From Gammaproteobacteria bacterium (lineage in GTDB: Bacteria > Pseudomonadota > Gammaproteobacteria > Burkholderiales > Burkholderiaceae_C), in NCBI GenBank assembly GCA_018828125.1, contig JAHJWB010000023.1, positions 186,001 to 250,000 of the forward strand: a stretch of 64,000 nucleotides of DNA, written 5' to 3'. Position numbers and translations under genes: made by a program. A model generated the notes under the pieces. That model was not told the origin of the DNA. It saw only the letters and a program-made list of their open reading frames with translations, and did no database searches. Positions 19,642 through 26,947 of the stretch are shown here, piece by piece. Every line of letters begins with the position of its first letter. The first letter of the stretch is position 1.

Positions 19642-19746
19642 GCCCCCCTGAGTCGCTTCGCGCCTTCCCCCCCAATGGGGGACGCCGCAGCGCGGCGGGG
19701 CGGCCTTGCGCGGGGGCCGCTGGCGTTTGGCCGCGCCGGTTTCATG
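19642..19746 (+). repeat. GC-rich stop-proximal element, copy 1
   Basis: This is one of three related elements. It begins 1-2 bp after the TetR stop with CCCCCTGAGTCGC, contains a C-run/G-run hairpin (CTTCCCCC with GGGGGACG) and GCGGCGGGGCGGCC, and ends GCCGCGCCGGTTTCATG. It fills part of the 363-bp gap before the binding-protein gene; the rest of the gap holds only the operator at 19946. Confidence 0.75.
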
Positions 19747-19945
19747 CGCCGCGAGCGGCGTTACGCACCATAGACAACAGAGATACGCCAAGTCCTGGCT
19801 GGAGGTCTCTCTCCTCCATGGGAGCGCTCGCACTGCAAGACAGTCCTTCCGCAAGCCCGCCTGAACACCACACACGGGTAACCCCCTAATTCCAACCATC
19901 GGAACGGCGTTGACGCGCGACAACTGATCCTGAAAAATAGACTCT

Positions 19946-19963
19946 ATTCACCATTCAGTGAAT
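19946..19963. promoter_or_regulatory. Probable TetR operator upstream of the catabolic cluster
   Basis: ATTCACCATTCAGTGAAT is a perfect 6-6-6 inverted repeat (ATTCAC/GTGAAT). It lies 40 bp before the ATG of the Bug binding protein and matches the site upstream of the adjacent tetR gene in sequence and spacing. Confidence 0.78.
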
Positions 19964-20003
19964 TAAGAGCAAGTTCAAGCCTGCCACCCTCGGAGACAAA
20001 TCC

Positions 20004-21005
20004 ATGCCTACTACGCGCCTTGCCCGTTTTGCCCGCAGCGCTGCACGCGCCGCACTTGCGGGTGCCGTTCTGTCCACACTGCCCTTCGCCACGCTGGCGC
20101 AGGGCACCTACCCCACCAAACCGGTCCGCGTGGTCGTGCCGTTTGCGGCGGGCAGCACCACGGACATCATTGCCCGCGCCATTGCCGACAAGATGGGGCA
20201 GAGCATGGGCCAGACTCTGGTGATTGATAACCGGGGCGGCGCCAGCGGCACCATTGGCCAGCAGGCCGTGGCCACGGCGGCACCGGACGGCTACACGGTG
20301 TTGATCCATTCGTCGTCGCACACCGTAAGCCCCTCGACCTTTGCCAAGCTGCCGTTCGACACCCTGGGCGACTTCGCGGGCGTGACGCCTATTTCGTCGC
20401 TCCCCAATGCGCTGGTGATCTCGCCCAGCAAAAACATCAAGACGCTGCAAGACCTGGTGGCCGCGGCCAAGGCCAAGCCCGGAACCATCAACTTTGCATC
20501 CGCAGGCCAGGGCAGCGCCACGCACCTGAACGCCGAGAAGTTCAAGATGGCCGCCAAGATCGATGCCACCAACATCCCCTTCAAGGGCTCGGCCGAGGCC
20601 GTGACCGAGGTGCTGTCGGGCCGCGTGGACTACTACTTCTCGCCCATCGCCCCGGTCATCGGCCAGATCAAGGACGGCCAGCTGCTGGCGCTGGCCGTGG
20701 GCTCGCCCAAGCGCGCCGCCGCCCTGCCCGATGTGCCCACCACCACCGAGGCGGGCGTGCCGGGCTCGGAGTTCAACTTCTGGATCGGGATGATGGTGCC
20801 GGCCAAAACACCGCGCGACATCGTGAACCGATTGCACGACGAGGTGGTGAAGGCGCTGGCGACCCCCGAGGTGAAAGAGCGCTTCCTGAAGCTGGGCGCC
20901 GACGCCTGGACGCTCAAGCCGGAGCAGTTTGATGCCTACATCAAAGACGAAATCAAGAGCAACGCGGCGCTGGTGAAAGCGGCGGGCCTGTCGCCCGCGC
21001 AGTAA
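20004..21005 (+). CDS. Tripartite tricarboxylate transporter substrate-binding protein (Bug/TctC family)
   Basis: The 333-residue protein begins with an Arg-rich signal peptide cleaved after FATLAQ and continues YPTKPVRVVVPFAAGSTTDIIAR, the hallmark of Bug solute-binding proteins. Further blocks are NRGGASGTIGQQAVATAAPDGYT, ATHLNAEKFK, VPFKGS-like NIPFKGSAEAV and LPDVPTTTEAGVPG. Such proteins capture carboxylates, amino acids or aromatic acids in the periplasm. No TctA or TctB membrane component lies nearby, as is common for the greatly expanded Bug family of Burkholderiales. GGAGA precedes the ATG. It heads a cluster with a dehydrogenase, a DUF993 protein and an isomerase, and has a TetR operator in front. 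Confidence 0.94.
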   Translation: MPTTRLARFARSAARAALAGAVLSTLPFATLAQGTYPTKPVRVVVPFAAGSTTDIIARAIADKMGQSMGQTLVIDNRGGASGTIGQQAVATAAPDGYTVLIHSSSHTVSPSTFAKLPFDTLGDFAGVTPISSLPNALVISPSKNIKTLQDLVAAAKAKPGTINFASAGQGSATHLNAEKFKMAAKIDATNIPFKGSAEAVTEVLSGRVDYYFSPIAPVIGQIKDGQLLALAVGSPKRAAALPDVPTTTEAGVPGSEFNFWIGMMVPAKTPRDIVNRLHDEVVKALATPEVKERFLKLGADAWTLKPEQFDAYIKDEIKSNAALVKAAGLSPAQ

Positions 21006-21146
21006 CACCACGTCGCGCGCCCACAGGCGCATACCGACACCCTCAGACGCACACACCCGCCGCCCACCTGCCGCACAGCGCGGCGGGCAGGCCGCGCCTT
21101 TGCCCATTCCATTTGTTTACCTCTGACCTACAACGGACCCACTGAC

Positions 21147-22310
21147 ATGGCCACCCAACGACTCGGAATCATCATGCACGGCGTCACCGGCCGCATGGGC
21201 ATGAACCAACACTTGATCCGCTCCATCTGCGCCATCCGCGCGCAAGGTGGCGTGGCGCTGTCCAACGGCAACCGCGTGATGCCCGACCCCATCCTGATTG
21301 GCCGAAACGCCGAGAAGATGGAAGCCCTGGCCAAAGCCCACGGGATTGCGCGCTGGGGCACCGACCTCGATGCCGCGCTGGCCAACCCCGAGGACACCGT
21401 GTTCTTCGACGCCGGCACCACGCAGATGCGCCCCACCCTGCTGGCCAAGGCGATCCGCGCGGGCAAACACGTGTACTGCGAAAAGCCCATTGCCACCAAC
21501 CTGAACGAAGCGGTGGAGATCGCGCGCCTGGCCTCGGGCTCGGGCCTCAAGCATGGCGCCGTGCAGGACAAGCTCTTTTTGCCCGGCCTGCGCAAGCTCG
21601 ACATGCTGCGCCGCGCAGGCTTCTTCGGCCGCATGCTCAGCGTGCGCCTGGAGTTCGGCTACTGGGTGTTTGAAGGCGACCTGCAGCCGATCCAGCGCCC
21701 CAGCTGGAACTATCGGCAAGAAGACGGCGGCGGCATGATCCTGGACATGATGTGCCACTGGCGCTATGTGCTGGACAACCTGTTCGGCGAGGTGAAGTCG
21801 GTGTCGTGCATCGGTGCCACGCACATCCCCACCCGCTGGGACGAAGCCGGCCAACCGTACAAGGCCACGGCCGACGACGCGGCCTATGCCACCTGCGAGC
21901 TCACGGGCCACAACGGCGAACCGGTGATTGCGCAGCTGAACATGAGCTGGGCCACGCGCGTGCGGCGCGACGACCTGGTCACCTTCCACGTGGACGGCAC
22001 CGATGGCTCGGCCGTAGCGGGCCTCTCCAGCTGCCGCGCGCAGAGCCGCGTGGCCACGCCGCGCCCGGTGTGGAACCCGGACGAGAAGCAGACCATGAAC
22101 TTCTTCGACCAGTGGCAGGAGATTCCGGACTCGCAGGTCTACGACAACGGTTTCAAGATCCAGTGGGAGCACTTCATTCGCCACGTGGTGGAAGACGCGC
22201 CCTACCGCTGGACCTTGCCGGAGGGCGCCAAGGGCGTGCAGCTGGTCGAGGCCGCGCTGGAAAGCTGGAAGGAACGCCGTTGGGTAGACGTGGCGCCCCT
22301 GCAAGCGTAA
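21147..22310 (+). CDS. Gfo/Idh/MocA family oxidoreductase
   Basis: The 387-residue protein has an N-terminal Rossmann fold starting LGIIMHGVTGRMGMNQHL (a dinucleotide loop of the form G-x-x-G-R-M-G) and the family's AGKHVYCEKPIATN motif, where the Lys is catalytic. The C-terminal half is the alpha/beta Gfo/Idh/MocA domain, with DGGGMILDMMCHWRYVLDNLFGEV carrying conserved Asp and His residues. These enzymes oxidise or reduce sugars, inositols or related polyols with NAD(P). It lies 141 bp after the binding protein and upstream of the DUF993 and isomerase genes; together they suggest oxidation of a cyclic or sugar-like compound. Substrate unknown. Confidence 0.88.
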   Translation: MATQRLGIIMHGVTGRMGMNQHLIRSICAIRAQGGVALSNGNRVMPDPILIGRNAEKMEALAKAHGIARWGTDLDAALANPEDTVFFDAGTTQMRPTLLAKAIRAGKHVYCEKPIATNLNEAVEIARLASGSGLKHGAVQDKLFLPGLRKLDMLRRAGFFGRMLSVRLEFGYWVFEGDLQPIQRPSWNYRQEDGGGMILDMMCHWRYVLDNLFGEVKSVSCIGATHIPTRWDEAGQPYKATADDAAYATCELTGHNGEPVIAQLNMSWATRVRRDDLVTFHVDGTDGSAVAGLSSCRAQSRVATPRPVWNPDEKQTMNFFDQWQEIPDSQVYDNGFKIQWEHFIRHVVEDAPYRWTLPEGAKGVQLVEAALESWKERRWVDVAPLQA

Positions 22311-22321
22311 TGCGTCACTAG

Positions 22322-22385
22322 TTCAATTTTGATAGCTTCTAGCGCTTACTGAATAAGCGCTAGAAGCACTTTTCATTCAAATTCT
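22322..22385 (+). repeat. Dispersed palindromic repeat, copy 3
   Basis: Perfect 10-bp arms CTAGCGCTTA (22339-22348) and TAAGCGCTAG (22354-22363) with a 5-base loop, flanked by TTGATAGCTT and GCACTTTTCATTCAAATTC. It lies between the dehydrogenase and the DUF993 gene inside the catabolic cluster. Confidence 0.85.
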
Positions 22386-22396
22386 GCGAGCACACC

Positions 22397-23605
22397 ATGG
22401 CCCTCCGCCTTTCATTGCCCACGGCCGATGGCCGCCTCCAGCCCTACACCCTGCAAGGCCGCGCGACCGTTGTGCCGACCAGCGGCGCGTCGTTCAACCG
22501 CATCGCCTATTCGGCCGCCCACGTGGTGGCCGACCCACTGGCTGCCATCGACCCGTGGCTGCAGTGCGCGGTGGACTGGGACGCGACCATTGCCTACCGC
22601 CAGCGCCTGTGGTCGCTGGGCCTGGGCGTGGCCGAGGCCATGGACACCGCGCAGCGCGGCATGGGGCTGGACTGGCCTACCTCGCTGGAGCTGATCCGCC
22701 GCTCGCTCGATGCAGCGCGCGACTTCGGGCCGAACGCGCTCGTGGCCTCGGGCTGCGGCACCGACCACCTGGTGCTGGACGACGTGAAGTCGGTGGACGA
22801 CGTGATCCGCGGCTATGAAGAGCAGATGGAGGCCATCGAAAAGCTGGGCGGCAAGCTCATCGTCATGGCCAGCCGCGCGCTGGCCCGTGTAGCAAAAAGC
22901 CCTGCCGATTACGAACGCATATACGACCGCATCCTGAGCCAGGCCCGGCAGCCCGTGGTGCTGCACTGGCTGGGCGACATGTTCGACCCAGCGCTCGCGG
23001 GCTACTGGGGTTCGCGCGATGTGGATGCGGCCATGGACACGGCGCTGGCCGTGATCGCCGCGCACCCGGACAAGGTGGACGGCATCAAGATATCGCTGCT
23101 CGACAAGGACAAGGAAATCGCCATGCGCCGGCGGCTGCCCGCCACGGGCGGCACCGACGGCCAAGGCGTGCGCATGTACACCGGCGACGACTTCAACTAC
23201 GCCGAGCTCATCGCGGGCGATGGCGCAGGCGGCACGCCACGCCAAGGCCAGAGCGATGCGCTGCTGGGCATCTTCGACGCGATTGCACCGGCCGCCAGCG
23301 CTGCGCTGGTCGCCCTGGCCGCGGGCGATACCGAACGCTTCCACGCCATCCTCGGGCCCACCGTGCCGCTGTCGCGCCACATCTTCGCGGCGCCCACACG
23401 GTTCTACAAAACGGGGGTGGTCTTCATGGCCTGGCTCAATGGCCACCAGAGCCACTTCACCATGGTGGGCGGGCAGCAAAGCACACGCTCGCTGGTGCAC
23501 TTTGCGGAATTGTTCCGGCTGGCCGACCAAGCCGATCTGCTGGAGCGGCCCGACCTAGCTGCGAAGCGCATGCAGACCCTGCTGGCGCTGCACGGGGTGG
23601 AGTGA
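22397..23605 (+). CDS. DUF993 family protein (dihydrodipicolinate-synthase-like)
   Basis: The 402-residue product matches the DUF993 family, annotated as dihydrodipicolinate synthase-like TIM-barrel proteins. Recognisable stretches are AYSAAHVVADPLA near the N terminus, QRGMGLDWPTSLELIRRS, GGKLIVMASRALA, VLHWLGDMFDPALAGYWGS and VDGIKISLLDKDKE, in which the Lys is a plausible Schiff-base residue. The reaction is unknown; a retro-aldol or lyase step on a keto-sugar is a reasonable guess from the neighbours, a Gfo/Idh/MocA dehydrogenase and a sugar-isomerase-like protein. The stop overlaps the isomerase start by 4 bp (GTGA). The start follows a dispersed repeat by about 12 bp. Confidence 0.85.
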   Translation: MALRLSLPTADGRLQPYTLQGRATVVPTSGASFNRIAYSAAHVVADPLAAIDPWLQCAVDWDATIAYRQRLWSLGLGVAEAMDTAQRGMGLDWPTSLELIRRSLDAARDFGPNALVASGCGTDHLVLDDVKSVDDVIRGYEEQMEAIEKLGGKLIVMASRALARVAKSPADYERIYDRILSQARQPVVLHWLGDMFDPALAGYWGSRDVDAAMDTALAVIAAHPDKVDGIKISLLDKDKEIAMRRRLPATGGTDGQGVRMYTGDDFNYAELIAGDGAGGTPRQGQSDALLGIFDAIAPAASAALVALAAGDTERFHAILGPTVPLSRHIFAAPTRFYKTGVVFMAWLNGHQSHFTMVGGQQSTRSLVHFAELFRLADQADLLERPDLAAKRMQTLLALHGVE

Positions 23606-24489
23606 CAGGCATGCGCGACTTCTCGCAAGACCACCGCTGGCTCTCCATCAACACCGCCACCGTGCGCAAGCAGCAAGGGGCCGAGGTGCCGCTCGCAACC
23701 ATCATCGACCAGTGCGCCGAGCGCGGTATCCGCGCCATCAGCCCCTGGCGCGACCAGGTGGCCGCCGCCGGGCTTGACGCCACGGCGCGACAGTTGCGCG
23801 CCCATGGCATGGAGCTGTCGGGCTACTGCCGCGGCGGCTTTTTCCCGGCGGCGGACGGTGCCGGCCTGCGCGCCGCACTCGACGACAACCGCCGCGCCAT
23901 CGACGAAGCCAAGACGCTGAACGCCGCTTGCCTGGTGCTGGTAGTGGGCGCCCTGCCCGGCGCGCTGGGCGGCACACCGCTCTACACCGACATCACCCGC
24001 GCGCGCAGCGAGGTGTTCGACGGCATCGCCGCATCGCTCGAATACGCGCGCCAGGTGGGCATGCCGCTTGCCATCGAGCCGCTGCACCCCATGCAGGCGG
24101 CCGACCGCGCCTGCATCAACACGCTGGAGCATGCGCTGGACATCTGCGATGCGCTCGATGCGCAGAAGACGGGTGCGCTCGGCGTGGCGCTGGACGTGTA
24201 CCACGTGTGGTGGGACCCCAAGCTGCAAGCGCAGATCGCACGTGCGGGCAAGGAGCGCCTGCTGGCCTTCCATGTGTGCGACTGGCGCCTGCCCACACGC
24301 GACCTGCTCAGCGACCGGGGCATGATGGGCGACGCCGTGATCGAGCTGAAAAAGATCCGTCAGTGGGTGGAGGCTGCAGGCTTCGAGGGCTATGCTGAAG
24401 TGGAAATTTTTTCGGCCCTGGACTGGTGGCTACGCCCGGGGCAGGAGACGCTGGACACCTGCATCGCAAGGCACCGCAGCGTGGTCTGA
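23602..24489 (+). CDS. Sugar phosphate isomerase/epimerase family TIM-barrel protein
   Basis: The 295-residue product is an AP-endonuclease-2/xylose-isomerase-like TIM barrel. The expected metal ligands are visible in order: Glu in LAIEPLHPM, Asp in LGVALDVYHVWWD, His in LLAFHVCDW, and Glu in YAEVEIFS. Start at GTG 23602 overlaps the DUF993 stop by 4 bp; ATG at 23611 is an alternative. Such proteins isomerise, epimerise or cleave keto-sugars and inositols. In this operon it would act after dehydrogenation by the Gfo/Idh/MocA enzyme. A perfect 9-bp inverted repeat overlaps its stop codon. Confidence 0.88.
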   Translation: MTGMRDFSQDHRWLSINTATVRKQQGAEVPLATIIDQCAERGIRAISPWRDQVAAAGLDATARQLRAHGMELSGYCRGGFFPAADGAGLRAALDDNRRAIDEAKTLNAACLVLVVGALPGALGGTPLYTDITRARSEVFDGIAASLEYARQVGMPLAIEPLHPMQAADRACINTLEHALDICDALDAQKTGALGVALDVYHVWWDPKLQAQIARAGKERLLAFHVCDWRLPTRDLLSDRGMMGDAVIELKKIRQWVEAAGFEGYAEVEIFSALDWWLRPGQETLDTCIARHRSVV

Positions 24490-24520
24490 ACATGGCATGG
24501 GCGATGCACCCGCCATGTTC
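24488..24520 (+). terminator. Hairpin at the end of the catabolic cluster
   Basis: GAACATGGC (24488-24496) pairs perfectly with GCCATGTTC (24512-24520), starting within the stop codon. There is no T run, so this may be a transcript-end hairpin rather than an intrinsic terminator. It lies between convergent genes. Confidence 0.4.
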
Positions 24521-24566
24521 GGATGGAACCGGCAGGCGCGCGAACGCCGGTTAACGCGCCAGTGAC

Positions 24567-25013
24567 TCAGTCGCGGGGCGGCACACGCATGCCTTCCAGC
24601 ACCTGGCGTGTGGATTCTTCCAGCCGTTCGGCGCCCGGGGGCTGGCGCGGCCCATCCCCGAGCAAGCCCTGGATCACGCCCAAAAGGCTGTCGAGTTCAA
24701 TGGGTTTGACCAGAAAGGCGTCGTAGTCCTTGAAGGCCCGCCTCACGACCTCTTCGTTCGTCCCGCTCATGAAGACAAAGGGGATGCCTTCCAGGGCCGC
24801 ATCCTGCTTCACCACCTTTCCGAACTCGCCACCGTTCATGATCGGCATCATGAAGTCGGACAGTATCAACGCCGGTTTTTCGCCGTTGCGCAGTATGTCC
24901 AGCGCCTGCTTGCCGTTGGAGGCCACGGCCACGCGGTAGCCTTCTGCTTCGAGCAGGAGCTGCAGTATTTCGGCATTCCCATATTCGTCCTCGACGATCA
25001 GAACGAGTTGCAT
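24567..25013 (-). CDS. Response regulator, receiver domain only
   Basis: The 148-residue product is a single CheY-like receiver: acidic pair E8/D9 (VEDEYG), phosphoacceptor D53 in LILSDFMMPIMNGGEF, Ser/Thr switch in PFVFMSGTN, and the conserved Lys in AFLVKPIELD. A roughly 30-residue Pro/Arg-rich tail replaces any output domain. It is transcribed 15 bp after the KaiC-like gene and no histidine kinase is adjacent. It probably relays phosphorylation from a distant kinase, perhaps to or from the KaiC-like partner. Confidence 0.92.
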   Translation of the reverse strand: MQLVLIVEDEYGNAEILQLLLEAEGYRVAVASNGKQALDILRNGEKPALILSDFMMPIMNGGEFGKVVKQDAALEGIPFVFMSGTNEEVVRRAFKDYDAFLVKPIELDSLLGVIQGLLGDGPRQPPGAERLEESTRQVLEGMRVPPRD

Positions 25014-25028
25014 CGGGACGTTCTTTCT

Positions 25029-26417
25029 TTACGCGGCTGGCGTCTGAGCAGCCTTGGGGAAGGAAACATAAATATCAACCGCAGGCTGGGTGACACCGCC
25101 GCCGCGGACTTTGGTGATGGTGAGCACGCGCTGGTCAACGGGCCTGTCGCGTGCGCGCTCAGGTTCAAACGCGAACACGTTGTCGAACCAGCCTGTCACA
25201 CCGTCGGCCAGCGGCGTACCCGCCGCAATCGCCAGGGCATCGGGGTCCACGGTGAAAAGGGAGGTGACACCGCGCTGCCTCAGCTCAACCAGCAGCCGCC
25301 CGAGGAAGCGATAACCACGTTCTGGGAACGCCAGGGTGTCGGCCAGTCCTGCCACGCCATCCACCACCAGTCGGCGGATCTTGAGCTCATCTACCAAGCG
25401 CAGCAGTTTGTGGCCCATTTCATCCATCGATTCGTCCTCGTGTCCCAGGTTCTTGATTACCAACGCACCGGACCGTACCGCTCCGTCAATATCGAAGCCA
25501 AGCTCCGTACCCAGTCGACGAAGGTCGCTGCCCAGTTCCGTGCAGGAAAGGACCAAGCCGGGGGATGCAGGCGCTGAGCGGGCCGCAAACGCAAGTGCCA
25601 GTGTGGTCTTTCCGGTTCCAGTTTGCCCGATCACTGCGGTGGCACTGCCAGTCAGAAGGCCGCCCCCCTGTAGGACATCGTCAAGCGCGGACAGGCCGGT
25701 GGAAATCGCCGGGGTGCCGAGCCTGGTATTGCCCGGGTTCAGCGGCAGGCTCTCCAGCCGCGGAAAGAACTGCAGGCCCTGCGTGGAGATACAGAAGGTG
25801 TGCTGCCCCCGGATGATCTGGCTGCCACGGAACTTGCGCACCTGCATCCGGCGCTCTGCACGCCAGTGAAAGCCATGGTCTTCAAAAGAGAAGATGCCAT
25901 CCACCATCGTCTGCTCGGCACTCAAGGCATTTCCGTTGCCGCTGGTGAGCACCAGGCAAGTACACGACATCGCGCTGACCAGGCTCTGCAGTTCGTGTAC
26001 GAACTGGCGCACAGAGTCGTTGGTCATCGTCTCCAGACTGTTGACCACCAGGCCGTCAATGACGAGCAACGACGCTCGGTGCCGCATCAGCTCCGCGCGC
26101 AGCAACTCGACGACGGCCTTCAAGCCCCCTTGCTCCAGTTCGCGGTAGCCGCTGACGTAGAAGACGGTGGCGCTGACTTCCTGCTGATCGAAGAAGATCT
26201 GCTGCTCCATGTGCTGCAGCATGCGCGCATGGGATTCCGCCAGCATGGTGACGTACAGCGTGCGGGTCTCGCGCCGGGCCAGCGTGTAGGCGATCTGGTT
26301 AGCCAGCGTGGTCTTGCCGACACCGGGCGGGCCCTCAAAGATGTACACGCCGCCTTCGAACAGGCCGCCGTTGAGGATCTCGTCCAAGCCTTCCACAAGA
26401 GTGGGCAATCGTTTCAT
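25029..26417 (-). CDS. KaiC-like protein with two RecA-type ATPase domains
   Basis: Read from ATG at 26417 the product has 462 residues, beginning MKRLPTLVEGLDEILNGGL, the usual KaiC-domain start; an upstream ATG at 26459 adds 14 residues. There are two RecA/KaiC domains: the first with Walker A GPPGVGKTT (29-37) and Walker B LLVIDG, the second with Walker A GQTGTGKTT (264-272) and RLVVDGVAGL. KaiC homologues outside cyanobacteria form hexameric ATPases, often linked to two-component signalling rather than a circadian clock; there is no kaiA or kaiB here. A single-domain response regulator follows 15 bp downstream, so the pair is probably a signalling module. Its input is unknown. Confidence 0.9.
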   Translation of the reverse strand: MKRLPTLVEGLDEILNGGLFEGGVYIFEGPPGVGKTTLANQIAYTLARRETRTLYVTMLAESHARMLQHMEQQIFFDQQEVSATVFYVSGYRELEQGGLKAVVELLRAELMRHRASLLVIDGLVVNSLETMTNDSVRQFVHELQSLVSAMSCTCLVLTSGNGNALSAEQTMVDGIFSFEDHGFHWRAERRMQVRKFRGSQIIRGQHTFCISTQGLQFFPRLESLPLNPGNTRLGTPAISTGLSALDDVLQGGGLLTGSATAVIGQTGTGKTTLALAFAARSAPASPGLVLSCTELGSDLRRLGTELGFDIDGAVRSGALVIKNLGHEDESMDEMGHKLLRLVDELKIRRLVVDGVAGLADTLAFPERGYRFLGRLLVELRQRGVTSLFTVDPDALAIAAGTPLADGVTGWFDNVFAFEPERARDRPVDQRVLTITKVRGGGVTQPAVDIYVSFPKAAQTPAA

Positions 26418-26595
26418 TCTTATTGTCGCGACAGGTGGTTGCGAGAGGCCCGCATCCACCGCACGCGAGCGGCACCAAGGATGCGGGCACCTTGAACATT
26501 GATTCTAGGACGGCACGTGGCCACGGAACACGCGACAAACCCGTTCGCCCTGATCCCAGCTTCCCTGAGGGGAATCTCGTCGTCGGGTTCATAAT

Positions 26596-26610
26596 TGCGA
26601 ATCAGTCTCA
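26596..26610. promoter_or_regulatory. Probable Fur box
   Basis: TGCGAATCAGTCTCA fits the 7-1-7 Fur pattern TGATAAT-N-ATTATCA at 10 of 14 arm positions. It lies 30 bp before a DUF3649-PepSY-DUF3325 operon that is usually iron-regulated. Confidence 0.55.
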
Positions 26611-26639
26611 TCCCTAATCACGTTCTCATTTTTAGCTTC

Positions 26640-26936
26640 ATGGCCACCACCGCAGTCTCCCGCCTGAACATCGTTTCGCGCATCGCAGCGGGGGTGCTGG
26701 GCGGGTACGCCTTCACCTGGGGCTTCATCGCCTTGTCCATCGGGCTGCTTTTCGCAGCGCGCATGGAGTTCCACGATGCCGAGGCGCTGGGCTACATCGT
26801 GGGTTTCATCGTTTTTCTGGTGGCCTTTCTGTGGGCGTTCCTGGCCCCAAGTGTTAAGCGCGTGTGGCTGGTGCTGGCGGGCGGCGGCGCGCTGATGACC
26901 GGCGCGGCCTGGCTGGTGCAAAGCGCTCTGCTCTGA
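26640..26936 (+). CDS. DUF3649-type small membrane protein
   Basis: The 98-residue product has three predicted membrane helices (about residues 13-35, 47-65 and 70-93) with short loops, matching the DUF3649 family, small inner-membrane proteins found with siderophore receptors and PepSY proteins. An in-frame non-ATG start at 26595 is possible but would overlap the Fur-box candidate. The gene starts a three-gene operon with a PepSY protein 11 bp downstream and a DUF3325 protein after that. The assumed role is siderophore-iron uptake or reduction; the mechanism is unknown. Confidence 0.78.
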   Translation: MATTAVSRLNIVSRIAAGVLGGYAFTWGFIALSIGLLFAARMEFHDAEALGYIVGFIVFLVAFLWAFLAPSVKRVWLVLAGGGALMTGAAWLVQSALL

Positions 26937-26947
26937 AGGAGATTTCC

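Noticed and set aside
24488-24520. Strong intrinsic terminator for the catabolic cluster
   Set aside because: The hairpin is perfect but has no T run, so only a weak terminator call was kept.
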